From contig NW_022145527.1 of NCBI RefSeq assembly GCF_000002235.5, positions 212,001-276,000 of the forward strand: DNA of 64,000 nucleotides, given 5' to 3'. Positions 1-25,200 of this stretch are shown here, in pieces. The notes below the pieces were generated by a model. It was not told the origin of the DNA and did no database searches. It saw only the letters and a program-made list of their open reading frames with translations. The DNA comes from Strongylocentrotus purpuratus. Taxonomy: Eukaryota; Echinodermata; Echinoidea; Camarodonta; Strongylocentrotidae. A program made the position numbers and the translations under genes. The first letter of the stretch is position 1, and each line of letters begins with the position of its first letter.

Positions 1-284
1 GGCAAACTGCTGCACAATACAATTGCATACCGTACCAACGATGGGGTGCGTGCGCGCTCGCGCGTGTTTTTAGGTAACGACTGTAATCTAAGCAATTCAA
101 CATTAGGGAGCTCACGAAAATCTAAATTCAGCGAATTCTATTGACTTTAAAAAATAAATGACGAGAGATAATTTCCAAAGCTCTTTGGAAGCGCATAGAG
201 ACGTTACATAATGTGATATGCGCTATGATACAAGAACCGAATCATTTATTGCATGAATATATTGACATATTATCTTTCATACAG
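1..284. other. SDHB intron 1 or upstream flank
   Basis: AT-rich sequence before the first recognisable SDHB exon. It ends in a pyrimidine tract and an AG acceptor at 283-284. I see no exon coding a mitochondrial targeting peptide here, so exon 1 is probably off the left edge. Confidence 0.6.
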
Positions 285-12892
<12,608 letters not shown>

Positions 12893-13122
12893 TCATGGAG
12901 GATGGTGTACAATCCCACAAGAAATCCTATATATGGGACTACAGACTTTCTACTGTGCTTTTAACCAAGTTTATGATACACTTCAATTGTCTATATGCAA
13001 GTCCGGATGATAGAATAAGTGCTTTATGGATAATCTTGGATTGTATGTGGTCACAAAATGACAGTTACAAAATGTATTTAAATTTAGCACCGGATATTTG
13101 ATCCAAAACATCAGGTATTGTA

Positions 13123-13128
13123 AATAAA
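13123..13128 (+). terminator. SDHB: Candidate SDHB poly(A) signal, proximal
   Basis: AATAAA, 231 bases after the SDHB stop codon. A second hexamer lies at 13308-13313. Which one is used cannot be told from sequence. Confidence 0.5.
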
Positions 13129-13307
13129 TATGCAACACATCAATTGCATATTACAGTATTCATTGTTATCACCAAAGTGAGAGCTAAAATCCAGCAAGGG
13201 AAGGAGTTAGTGGGACTGTAGTATAGAGTCGTGAGTCAGATGTTTGCCATTTACATGTATTACACTGACTTGACGAGACGTCTGTTATACAGATTATGCG
13301 TTATGTA

Positions 13308-13313
13308 AATAAA
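13308..13313 (+). terminator. SDHB: Candidate SDHB poly(A) signal, distal
   Basis: A second AATAAA downstream of SDHB, an alternative to 13123-13128. Confidence 0.4.
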
Positions 13314-14406
13314 GAGGTTATACCGATAGCACAGAAAGGTGCGAGTACAATGAGAATTTGTATCTCAATTTCAGTGAAAGTGATACGGAAAAGAGCAATC
13401 TCTGAAAGAAAATTATAAATTAGCACAATATTTTCCTTCCTTGAATATTTTCTTCTTTAATATGCCACATCTTTTAAATAAGTCTGTTGAAAATTTATGA
13501 TTTATGTAGATAAAGAGAAAAAAATGTAATGAATTCCTGAGCAGGTAACTCTAGCTCTGTTTAAACAAAAACTTTTCCTGAATAACATAAAAACATTGTA
13601 ATTTTGACAATTTACCAAGTACGAATTAAGATACCTCATATGTAAGATATCATCATATTATAAGTGATAAAGAAGAAAAAAAAGTATAATGGAAGAAAGA
13701 AGTATTGAACCAAATCATAATGGGAACTTATTTACCTCGGTCGTGGATTTTAAATCTTATTCAGATTAAAAGAAAGAAAATACATCTTCTCTTTTGTAAG
13801 TAAGGAAACTTCCGTATTCTATTCCTTGAAACAGCACTGTGTGTGGTTTCCTTAATTTGAGATATATATAAATTTTAGGAGATTGTGGATTTTAACCAAT
13901 ACATTTTGTGTACTCGTCTATTTTTGTTTATGGGGCATGGGTGTTTGCATATAGACCTCCTATGAAAGAGCGAAGTATTTTTAAGTCTGGTTGGTGAAAG
14001 AAGGGAGAGAGAAATAGAAGCATGGTAGGAAGAGGGGAGGAGAAAAAGAGAGAGGGAGTAAGAAAGAGACAAGGGAAGGAGGGATCGGGACTGATGAGGA
14101 GAGAAAGGTAGACAATAGAACTGTTCACTAATGTATTCAAACACATGGACATTTCTTTGAAAAAACCCTGAGCCACTCGATTGAGCTTTGGTGTAGGGTA
14201 GCACCTCTACGGCTGTAATTGACCTTCAATACTGGGCTATTACTCTACCGGGCTTGTTGTTGAATTTAATGGCGTTTTTTCATTGTCGTTGGATGATTTT
14301 TGCGGTTAGGCGATCTTCTTTAAAAGCTTATAGGTTGTCAAGATAGAGTTTTCATCCATATAATATAAAAATAAATCTAATTTCGGTTTAGTGAAGAAAA
14401 ATCCTT

Positions 14407-14497
14407 ATAAAAACAGTCCAAAGACTGAAACATATAAATTTTGCATAGTTGCATTATGAATAGTGTATGTACTTGTATCAATCTTTGGACTGTTTTC
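14407..14497. repeat. Small imperfect hairpin
   Basis: AAACAGTCCAAAGACT on the left pairs with TCTTTGGACTGTTTT on the right across a spacer of about 60 bp. Probably a very short decayed inverted-repeat element. Confidence 0.5.
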
Positions 14498-14655
14498 AAG
14501 AGCATCTTTTATTGAGGAATAAAACATTAAATTTAAATTCATAGATCAACTGGTATATGAGAACAATAACATAACCGAGGAAGGGAGCAACTACATGACA
14601 AAAAGTAGTCCAGATTCTGTCCGAGAAGGTATTGAAAAGATATGAATGTATATAA

Positions 14656-14657
<2 letters not shown>

Positions 14658-14693
<36 letters not shown>
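14658..14693. repeat. (GA)n microsatellite
   Basis: Uninterrupted GA dinucleotide run of about 36 bases in the intergenic spacer. Confidence 0.95.
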
Positions 14694-14696
<3 letters not shown>

Positions 14697-15373
14697 ATCT
14701 TTTAAAGATAAGAATGCTAGAGAGAGAAAAGGAGATGATATATACCTACCGGATAGAGGGGATGGAAGCAAAGATCATTATAGCCTTGTTAACACACAAT
14801 GCATTAATACATCTTTAAAATATAAGCAATGGTAAAATAACTGAAACGCATTGTTGCAAAATAAATACCATGTTATGAGTGAATGAATGGCAAATGAGGG
14901 TCAAGAAAATGTACCTAGGGCCCCTAGCCATATTTATCTGATGTTAGATGGATTTTGTTTTCTCTGCCGCATATTTTGTTTAGGCGGTTGACCGCATCTT
15001 GTGTAAACTAGACTTGAGGGAAGAGAGATGAGAAAGATAGAGAACAATCTAGCAAGAAACAAAGACAAACAAGGATAAGGCAAATTATGACGGTCAAAGA
15101 CAAAGACTACTCATGGAGACCTGAAGATATGGAAAACGCAAAAAATATTTATTCTTTCATTATACCGATACACTAGCCTCGACAAAGAAACGTGTACATG
15201 TGCTTCACAAGCCTTTAGAAGTAGTGTCTCTTATTTACATCATTACATGTATATACATCCACATGTGAACACAGTGACCATGTCATGTGCACTTACGGCA
15301 TAGGACTGCTAAGCATAACAGAGGAATAAACAGTCATGTACAGTAATTCTTTGACAAGGAATTTTCACTTAAG

Positions 15374-15752
15374 TTTAAAGATGAAGTTGAGTTCTGGTCA
15401 TGCGATTTCAGTGTGAAAGAAACACTGTGGAATTGATCAGAACAGGTTGATCATCTAAGTATTGGTGTGTACTGCAAGGTTCTGGAATCATCAAAATGAT
15501 AAGAAATTGGCCCAGTCTTGGTAAAGTTACAAGCACTGTACACACAGTATATGGGACTACACAAACATGTGGCGTAAAAATCTGTCCTGACTTTTATGAT
15601 GTTACATACCATATTTAGAATATGTGGGCATTTGAAGAGCCATGCTTTTCAGAGATCATTTTTTATCTGATGTTCTTACACACTTCATAATAACAATGAT
15701 AATGCTCACAAATATTTTTCATCTCTTACCAGAACTCAACCTTCTCTTTAAA
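15374..15752 (-). mobile_element. MITE family 2, copy b
   Basis: The left end TTTAAAGATGAAGTTGAG and the right end CTCAACCTTCTCTTTAAA are inverted. The body carries the reverse complement of the 26068-26443 copy in its first half. It shares its second half (ATATTTAGAATATG-like segment) with the copy at 37042-37426. Confidence 0.7.
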
Positions 15753-16237
15753 CCAATAACCCAACATCGGGTTTAAATTTGAATAGAATACAGGCCCAAA
15801 AGTGCCTTTGACCATGATTGTCAATTGATATGAACAGTGCTTTAGACCGACAAGAGATTTGTGTAATGTTTTGCATCTGAATATACACATGTAAACATAC
15901 ATGCAGTACTTTATACATGTATACTTTACCAAACAAAACTCGACATAACTTAGCATCGTATAATCATGATATTTCTACAATTTCTACTGAGTTATACATG
16001 TTTTCTCTTTGAGACAGTGGGAAATGTACAATTATGAAAGACATTCTTAAACACAAAATGAGCACAAATGTCTACTCAACCTAATCCTAAAAAATAACAT
16101 GTACTTTTAATAATGATTGTTAGAAGTCTGCTCTAAACATTCACCTCTGTTTTTTGAAAATTCATAATATATCTGGAGAGCCAAAAAAGCATTAATTAAT
16201 AGCATTTTATTTTAATAGAGGAATTGCCTTTTTAGCT
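15753..16237. other. Intergenic, nothing recognised
   Basis: AT-rich sequence between two family 2 MITE copies, without coding or repeat structure I can identify. Confidence 0.5.
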
Positions 16238-16628
16238 CTTAAAGATAAACTTGAGTTCTGGTAAAAAAAGAAAATGAATTCTCACAGAATCTAACGAAAC
16301 TTACACTGAATGTTCAAGATTACAAATAAATGTCATGTGCCAAACAATTTTGGAAGAAAATGTATACTGGCTGAGTAATGAGCATAGAAAGATTATGACA
16401 TCGGGGTAGTACTAGCCCCGACACCATGTGTGTTGTCCCATATACATCTATCTGTGTAAGTGATTGTTACTTTACCAAGACTCTGCCAAATTTATGATGA
16501 TTTTGATGACTCTAGAACCTTGCATTACACACCATTACTTACATGCTATATGATCAACTTTTCTGATCCATTCCACACCTTTTCTTTCACAATGAAATCG
16601 CATTACCAGTACTCAAGTTTATCTTTAA
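16238..16628 (+). mobile_element. MITE family 2, copy c
   Basis: Starts CTTAAAGATAAACTTGAG and ends CTCAAGTTTATCTTTAA, a clear inverted pair. The interior matches copy a over most of its length, including ACTTACACTGAATGTTC. Confidence 0.75.
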
Positions 16629-16699
16629 TAGGCAATACTTCAGCCATCTCAAGTTCCACATCAACCCTTTCTTGATGGTTATGACTCTACTTTGACAAA

Positions 16700-16865
16700 A
16701 GAATTTGAAAGGTGCCATTTGGCATCACAGTGACACAAGAAGTGTAAATGAATAGAATGCTCCCCAGGGAGTGGAGAATGTGCATACATTGTGTGAGGGC
16801 AAGCCTGAAAAGCACTTAGAGATATCTTCAATGTATCAAGCGTGGAATATTATTATTATTATAAA
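16700..16865 (+). mobile_element. SINE 3' part with ATT tail
   Basis: Carries GAATGCTCCCCAGGGAGTGG and AGCACTTAGAGATATCT and ends in a short (ATT)n run. It matches the 3' part of the SINE at 34130-34347. The tRNA-like head is missing or too decayed to see. Confidence 0.65.
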
Positions 16866-17304
16866 AGGCAAACTAGCCACAAGGTTTCTTACTTCTAACA
16901 ATACAGTACATGTATATCATATGTTTTCACATTTCATGCCTTCTTTGGTCAAAATAAGGCAAATTTCACGAGCTTAATTTACAAACTGCATGGCACAGAT
17001 CACAATTTGAAAAGTCTATCAATATTAATTAATTTTCCTACAAAATACAACCTCTTTCATGGGCATAATGTATCAGCAATTTTGTGTCTACAGTTTAATG
17101 TGTTCTGTACAGTTAATTTTCAAACAGAATTTGAAGCGGCAGGTTACTCTTGTAATTTGGTATGTCAAATGGTACGGGCACATCCTACATGAATAAGTAT
17201 ATTTCTAACTAAATTGTGATGCAACTATAACAAAGGGGTTTCTTATACTCTTACTGTCAAACTGTCATACCACTACCACATGTATGTATGTATGTAAGCC
17301 AAAA

Positions 17305-17432
17305 GCACCAGGGCCCTGTTTGCACAAAGCCTTTTTTCAATGACAAACGACAAAAATCAGTGACAAATCTGTTGATAACCAATCAGAAGCAAGGATTTCA
17401 GTAGCTAACAACAAAACTGTCACTGGTACAGG
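17305..17432. mobile_element. MITE family 3, copy a (decayed)
   Basis: Runs from GGGCCCTGTTTGCACAAAGCC to a short CAGGG end, with internal ACCAATCAGAAGCAAGG. Related to 54760-54909 and 17755-17909. Confidence 0.55.
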
Positions 17433-17754
17433 GTTTAACACTCAATGAGCAGCAGAGATAATTGAAAGTCGAATGGAAGGAACGAGAAGGAGAGGCAGAC
17501 AGAGAAATGGATAGAAGTGGAGTAAAGTGATTGATTATCAGGAGTGCAGATATGGACACCAATAGCCAGTTAAATGAAGGAGGCAGCCAGGCAGGTATGT
17601 GTACAATAAGGCAAACAGATATTTAGTATTCACAAAAGGCAAGAAATAAGGAATATCTGAGCTGAAGAGATCATGTCCCCCCCCCCCCCCTCCCCTCCCC
17701 TCCCATTCTACGTATGAGATCGGTGCATTTGCAGTCACAGTGTGTACAAGCCCA

Positions 17755-17909
17755 TTTGGGTCCTGTTTCACAAAACTTGTTATCAACGACAAGTTACAAT
17801 AACTGTTATAAGCTACTGAAATCATGGCATCTGATTGGCTGCGAGCAAATTTGTCATAGAAATTTAGCATTTGTTATAGATAACAAGTTTTTGTGAAACA
17901 GGGTCCTGT
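17755..17909. mobile_element. MITE family 3, copy b
   Basis: The ends GGGTCCTGTTTCACAAAACT and TTTGTGAAACAGGGTCC are inverted. The arms continue as TTGTTATC and GATAACAA. The interior CATCTGATTGGCTG recurs at 30655-30783. Confidence 0.8.
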
Positions 17910-19233
17910 TTTCAGCTCAGAGAAAAGTACAAAAGATATATGACCCACTATGAAAAACAACAACAGTGACATCCATCACAAACGAACTGGTTTGAAGGAT
18001 ACATGATTCTCACAGCATATTACAGGTGTTAAATGTAAAACTGTAAAAGTTCACAAAGTTTACAAATTCACGATAAGATTCTTGATACAAAAATTGTTAA
18101 CAATCTGCACACATTTTCGATTTTACTGTAGAGACTACATAAATTGATTTGGCATAACAGTTAAATGTGCATGCTACAAATAATGCAGATAATTTCAGAC
18201 AAGGAAACCAAACTCTCAATATGATCTGCCAACCATTGCATGAGTACAAATTACACTATAAAAGACAGTGCTCTGATTGTCATAAGGCCTGCTCCGGGGA
18301 GGTGCCATGGCAACAATAACTTTGGGCTTTTTGGCCAACTATTCTGGATTGTCATCACAATGCTATATAACAGCAAGAACACTGAGGGAACTTATCTACC
18401 AGGCACACAATACATGGAGTAGACTCTACTCTCTGCATGGTACTGCCACTGTACTGCCACAAATATATGTTCCTTCAACTTCCGTCTTTTTAAAATATAC
18501 AATTTTTAAACATCCAATATCTAGCACATATAGACTATTTTCTCTGTTTCACATACTGCCACAGATATTTTCATATATATTTGCCTGTCTGAATTAAAAT
18601 AAAATCTTAAAAATCAGACTATCTAGTATATATATTTCTCCTTGTATAAGTACAGACATCTTCAATACTTTACCTACATGTAGTCTCCCTAAAAATGCAA
18701 TCTCCAGACTCTTTTTGCAGCACTATTTCACTTATATCCTTTAAGGCTCGTTCAGATATTGTGTGGTAAACTTGCAACAGTCGCAAAAAGGTGTCACATT
18801 TTTTTTCTTTTTTAAGTGTAAATGAATAGTTACTGTGCGCTGCTAAGGACATGCCTGCATTCACTAAGCTTTTTTTTATAAGATACAAAAATGTAATGAG
18901 CAGTACATTTAATGTCATCTTGAAAAACCGCCAGTTTTGTCGTGTCTGAGTGAGCCTTTAGTCTACCGCGTACCTGCATTGATAATTTTCCCCCATCTTC
19001 TTCACAAATATAATTTGTAAACACACAATATCTAGCATATATCCTTCTATATGTCATGTTTTACCATGGTCATCTTTAATATCTTTCCACATTTTCTTTC
19101 ACAAATACAATTTGTAATCACACAATGTCGAGCATATATCTTTCTCTCTCTGATGTGCACTGTACATCCCTGAAACACCCCTACCCACTTGCTGCATTTT
19201 CAGTCACTGAGGTCAAAGGTCAAAGGTTGGGGG
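17910..19233. other. Region downstream of the USP48 stop; imperfect tandem repeats
   Basis: This probably includes the USP48 3' UTR on the minus strand. Two similar segments of about 53 bp (TTCACAAATA, CAATTTGTAA and GCATATATC blocks) lie at 19001-19054 and 19098-19150, with a more distant relative near 18500-18590. The minus-strand hexamer ATTAAA at 19075-19080 is the nearest weak poly(A) candidate. No gene is seen. Confidence 0.45.
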
Positions 19234-19256
19234 TCAACTGCTTTGCAGGCCAGTTC
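19234..19256 (-). CDS. USP48: USP48 terminal coding exon (23 nt)
   Basis: The last exon follows a pyrimidine-rich acceptor and reads (G)GTGLQSS then TGA. This matches the conserved GTGLL tail of vertebrate USP48. It lies 2.4 kb beyond the previous exon and is far too short to be found by ORF length. The preceding exon ends AMDEIAR, so the stretch before GTGL is shorter than in vertebrates. Confidence 0.85.
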
Positions 19257-22200
19257 CTGAAGAAAAAAAATTGAGAGATGCTACATTATTCAGTGTGCAC
19301 CTTCAAGATAAATGTAAAACATATAATGGTATCAAATTCTAACAGCCTTCCTTTTTTTAGAATCATTAATTTTAAAATATGTGTAGAATTTGCCTGCTTA
19401 AAAAACATGTACATTTACATGTAGCATAAAAGTGCAAATAATCCTTTGAAAAAGTACTTTAAATAGTCTCAAACTAGAAGGCACACATTACAGTTTACTC
19501 TTCATCTGTATATTAGTTTATGGACTTGCTACCAGCCTACAGTTTCTACATGTTTAACACCATCATAACCACATCAATCTGATCACTCTCAAATTCATAA
19601 AACTTGTTATCAATAACATATGCTGAATTTCTATGACAAATTTGCTCTCAGCCAATCAAATGCCACAATTTCACTAGCTTGTAAACAAGTTTTATGAAAC
19701 AGGGCTCTGATAAACTTGTACTACACCATCGTAAAAGTGTGTCCAGATTTGATTAGGTTCTCTTTATTTGTTAATACTGGATGCAAAATATTCAAATTTA
19801 TCAACTTCACTATAACAAATTTCACAATGTCTTCAAGTGCACCAAGCTATGAGGCAGAATCCCTGTATCATAGCAGGATAAGGACATTAGTGCAAGTATC
19901 AACATACCTTTAAAACCTGCCTCTGGTACTGATGACGCTGTAGAAAAAAATAACACAACAGAAAGAGAGGCAAATGAGGCTAGAGCAGATTTCAAATCAC
20001 TTTATCCTGCATACTTATACACAAATTCCTAATCTAACTTTAGTTAAACACTGGTCAATAGTTTTCAAGTTAATTTATGAAGTGGAGTAGGTTTTTCATA
20101 CTTAACCCTATTTAGCCCGGGGGGGAGGGGGGCTTTAGAAGCCCCCCCCCTCGACATTTTTCGCGATAATTTTTTAACGCAAGAAAATCTTGCACTGAAA
20201 TTTTGTGATTTTTTTCTTTCGAGTCTTGCGCATCTTTTGAAAGAAATTTTTTCGAAAATCGGACCTACCATTACGTGTCCTTTTGTCTTTGCATGTCAGC
20301 CCGAAAATCGCTCATTTTTGTGATTTGTGTACAAAACATATGGAAATCTCATTTTTCAAATAAAGAGATAAAACATTGGTTATTTGGTCTTATTTATAGT
20401 TTAGGTGTTTATTTTGGGGTCAAAATTGTTGAATTATTGTTGGAAATGAAATAAAACAACAAAAACAAGAAAATACATAAGTTAAAAAAACAAAGAAATA
20501 CATAAGAAATTATCAAAACATTAGATAACATAAGGAATAACCCTGGTTTTTCAATTTTTTGTGTTGTATTATTTTTCCAAATGGTCTAACAAATATATGT
20601 AGTGAGAAAGAATGCTTAAATGTGAATAATGTCTGATTTATGGGCAAAAATGTGAATTGTATGACCTTATTTGCATAAATTACCATCAATATGCAAATGA
20701 GTGAAATTTTCAAAAAATTGAAATTACCATAGTATTCTATACACTTTACTGGACATGTATGCAAATTTTCGCGGCGATCGGGTGTTTCACGGCCGAGATC
20801 ATAGGGGGGGGGGGGGGGGGGGGGGGGGGCACCTTAGAAGCCCCCCCCCCCCCCGGGCTATGCAGTTTCAAAATAAATGTGCTGTATTGAATGTACTGGT
20901 AGGTGGAAATATTTACAACTGATGTGATCATGTGTATCTTCCACCATTTTCAAGGGAAACCCCAGTATTGGAAACGCCCCAATTTCAAAAAATGAAATGG
21001 AAGCTCTTATTACCAATCATGCGAAAGAATATGTTTTGAATAATACATGATGATAACAATTTTGCCGGGAAACCGCCTACTAATTGATATATTTGGTAAA
21101 TTAGTTTATCTATTGGTGTGTGAGAGATAAAAATGCATGTGTCGCGCACATGTGCGTAGTCCCATATACATCTTTCTGTGTACAGTAACAATAAGTTATG
21201 TAACTTTATGAAGACTTGCCAAATTTCTTATCATTTTGATGATTCCAGAACCTTACAGTACATCTATGCTAGATGATCAACCTTTTCTGATCGATTTCAC
21301 AACTTTTCTTTCACAATGCGATCGCATGACCATAACTGGTCTTTATCTTTAATAATGACATTCAGGCTCCAAGTTATTGTGGTGACAAAAAGTGGGAGAG
21401 AGAGATGTACAAATAGAAAGACTGAAAACAAAGTGCTTCTAGCACCACTGTGATGGAGGCATAATTATGATACTCGTACCTTAGTCACACCAACAAGATA
21501 CACCAACAAGATTGGCATCGGATCGACAAGAGACCTAACACAAACATTATATTACCCCTATGGCCAAGAATTGGTTGATTTGGAGTCGTATTATAGTCGG
21601 TTTTGTGCTTCGACTGAGGTATGGAATCAAAATCAGGACCAGACTGCTTAATTTGAAGGGAATGGAGGGGAGAAGGACACATCAGACTTACCTCTGGCAA
21701 TCTCATCCATGGCAAGGGGGTCCTCACATATGGGGCTGTCTACGATCAGCGTGATTAAGGCCTCGGGCGTGACCCCCAGATGACTTAGAGTTGCTTCATT
21801 ATCCTGGAGGGGTTTCCCCCTGAACAGCAGGGTCTGATCAAAGGGTGCTACGCTGAATGCATGCATGACCTATCAAACAGAGACAAGGTAAGAAAGTTCT
21901 GTTATCTTTGCTTTAAAGTCTTTCAGGAACGCTTGATGAAGTGGAGCAAGATCTGGACCCTGTCTTACAAAGAGTTGATATTAATGGCAACTTATTTGCG
22001 ATTGATATCAATCGCAACAAAGTACATACAGTAAGAGATAGGAGACTGCACACTTGCGATTGATTGGAGGACTTGCGTTTGATTTGGATCAATCGTAACC
22101 GTTTAGTAAGACGGGGCCCTGTATAAATGAATACATTTGCTTTATTGCACGTGCTGGTAGATGGAAACATTTATAACCGACGTCATCATGTGTGTTTTCC

Positions 22201-25200
22201 ACCAATATATCACAGCATATTATATGTTAGGAACCAAGAGGGCATTAAATCTGTGCAATAATTAAAATGAAGGTAACAACGCCCTTCTGGCTTCAAGCAG
22301 ATAATGACTTTGTTTTAGATTTAGTGAACTGCTTTATTTTGCTCCAGAATAAATAAATAAAAGATTTTACATGTAGTGAAAGAAATTGAGTTTTCTAATC
22401 ATCAAACAATATTCTAGGCATTAAAGCCCCACTTCACTACTTATAGCTACTTGCGCCCTCTTTATAGCAAACAATGCCTAATCGGTGACCATTGGTCCCC
22501 CATGATCCCCTTTTCTTGTGTTAATTGAGAGCTGATTTGATGAGATAACCACCTGTCAGTGACCTGGCAGGGAGGTCTAATCCCTCCTGCCCAAACTAGT
22601 GCAGATCGGCTTAAATCAATTATTTTCCTGACTGCTAAGAAACCATGCACAGGTACATACTTGGAGATAAGCAACCACAGGACCTACAGTCGTGAGTCCT
22701 ATCCCAAGGATTTGGTAATTGAGGATTTATGTGCATGTCTTACCAAAGACTTTATTTCTCTTGATGTTACTGTACATTGCAAAATTTAAAGGTATATTGA
22801 TATCAAGACTCAAGACATATACACATATCTATATGTATGTAAACAATTTTTAGAACAATTGTTAGTATGCTGGGATTGATTTATTATTGTAGAGGTGCAG
22901 ATATGTCACTGGACTGTCGATCACAAGGTCTGCGGTTCGAGTCCTGCTGCAGCACTAATGTCCTTTGGCAAGACATTGATCTATATTTGCCACACTCCAC
23001 CCAGGTGTGGTAAATGGGTACCTGGTAGGAAGTTATTCCTTGAAACGCAGAGTGTGTGACAGCTGCTCTGCTAAAGCCAGGGTAATTATGCTGCATTACT
23101 GTAGAGCGCTTAAAAAATTAAATAGTGTTAGGCGCTATATAAGCAAATATAATTATTATTATCTACTTTTGAATTATCTCTTACCTTTATCTTGAGTTCT
23201 TTGAGTGTGTTTGTTGACGAGACCATGACTTCTTTCTCCCCTCTTACTCGTCTGTGTCGTGAACTCCTCCTAGAGCTCGAGCTGTTGTCTAGTTCCAACT
23301 TCATTCGCTTAGGATCATTCTAAAATACACAATAATGTAATTGATCAACAACAAATACAACATTTGAACCATCGTGATAGTGTTGTTGCTTTGTGTGAAG
23401 GTAGGAAAACCCTACACATTCTGAATACCTCTTCAAATAAAAACCTTAGAGAAGAACAGGAGCATGAATTGATTCAATGGAAAACTGTAAGGCCTTGTTC
23501 TACAGGACTCAGGACTAAAAAAAGAGATTGACACTGCAAGACATAATAAAACAAGATTGGTGTGCCTCACATTTCTGTATATTATAACATACAGATAAGA
23601 GAGGAAGCTACAGGCTCATTCAGATATGGAGCGGCAATCAGCCACAAAAGAATTAGAAATCCTGCAGTGTTTTTTGATGTGTAAATGAAAGGCAGCTGAG
23701 TGCAACAATGGTCTTACGCTTAATTCTGTGTTACACGATACAGAAATGTTAAGTACTACACTTTACATCAAGATCATTTTTGTTAACGCAATGGTTTACT
23801 GCTGCATATTTAAACAAGACTTCAGGGGACTTTTTTATTTGCAGATACTTTATTTCAACCCCCCCCTTCCTTTATATTTAAATGAGAGCATAGTTTGCTG
23901 CAGTAGATTACGATGTTGTATGGTTAAACAAGCTTTTCAACAATTTGAGGGTGTTCACTGGGGGGGTTGTATGACGCAGCAACAACTGCTCTCCAATTTC
24001 CTGCACTAACTTAATTTCAGACTTCAACCCTGGAGCAAGCCTAACCTTAACCTGAACAGGAACGCTTATTCTAACCCTAGCCTAAAACCTAATTGCAACT
24101 ATAACCTGACCTTATTCCCTAGCCCTAAACCTAACCCTGAACTTACAACCTAATTGAGACCCTATCCCTAATCCTTTATATTTTGACAAAAAACCTGGAG
24201 CTATTGTCACCTGAGCATATATCATGGCACCTCCCTGGAGCAGATCTTCCACAATCAGGGGAGTGTTCCACAAATACTAAGATGGACCTTAAGTTAGACT
24301 TAACTATGGCTGGCCATTCATGCCACTGTTTGCTCTCACCGTTTACTGGCATTGGTTTTTCAAAGGATGAAGAAATCGTGGTCACAAATCTACAAAATTT
24401 CTATTTTTTTGATAGTTCATTATTGAAGGAAACAAATATTATCTACAGATCATAATTAAGAGACCAATAGTAAGAGCAACCAGTGGCATGAACGGCCTGC
24501 CATAGTTAAGTCCAACTTAAAGTCGATCTTAATCTTTATGAAACACCGTGACCCTCCAGAGCACTGACCTGCTGGAAATCAGGATCCTTGTTCTCCTGAT
24601 CGCTGGATCCACCTGGAGACGTAGCCTCCATGAGGAAGTTGATTGCAGCTTTGGCGTTCTCGCCGACCTCTGGCATGTACTTGCGGATGTAGAGCTTGAC
24701 CCCGGAGTAAGTGAACCTTGCCTGGTGCTCGGCTAGCTGTCTCTCCTGGGAGCATGTCTGGCAAAGATCTGTGGCAGGTGGAATTATGGGAAATGATTGC
24801 AACATGTATGCTGTGGAAATGGGTAAACGACAGCGATTTTCATGGCAAGAAAGTTTTGCGGATCACAACAAATTGAGTGTTGTATCCTGTATGAGTCAAT
24901 GACTTGCGACATGAAACTTGGGAAATTTTAACCACTCACCAAATTTACAACCATTTCATGCATGCAGAGGTTTGAAGTTTTAAGGAGAAGTTACAAGCAT
25001 TTAAACAATAGACTACTGAATTATCCTATTCCCCATAGATTTATTAAGGAACCATCCGGTTCCAGTTTGTAATGGCTTAATTCGAACAGAAATTACCAGT
25101 GAAACCTGTCTATAAAGACCAAAGGGAGACAAGGAAAGTGGTCTTTATAGGCAGGTGGTCTTTATGTACAGGTTTCTATAGTACATGTTTCAATGAGAAA

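Larger units (their letters stand above)
12893..13313 (+). other. SDHB: SDHB 3' UTR
   Basis: AT-rich, non-coding sequence directly after the TAA. It holds two AATAAA hexamers, so the transcript probably ends within or shortly after this stretch. Confidence 0.55.
13314..15373. other. Intergenic, no gene seen
   Basis: AT-rich spacer between the convergent SDHB and USP48 3' ends. It holds a GA-rich stretch at 13995-14115, a (GA)n run and a small hairpin. No conserved reading frame is visible on either strand. Confidence 0.6.

Noticed and set aside
22890-22960. Functional tRNA gene
   Set aside because: Has a B-box-like motif but no full cloverleaf, and it continues into a SINE body with an ATT tail.
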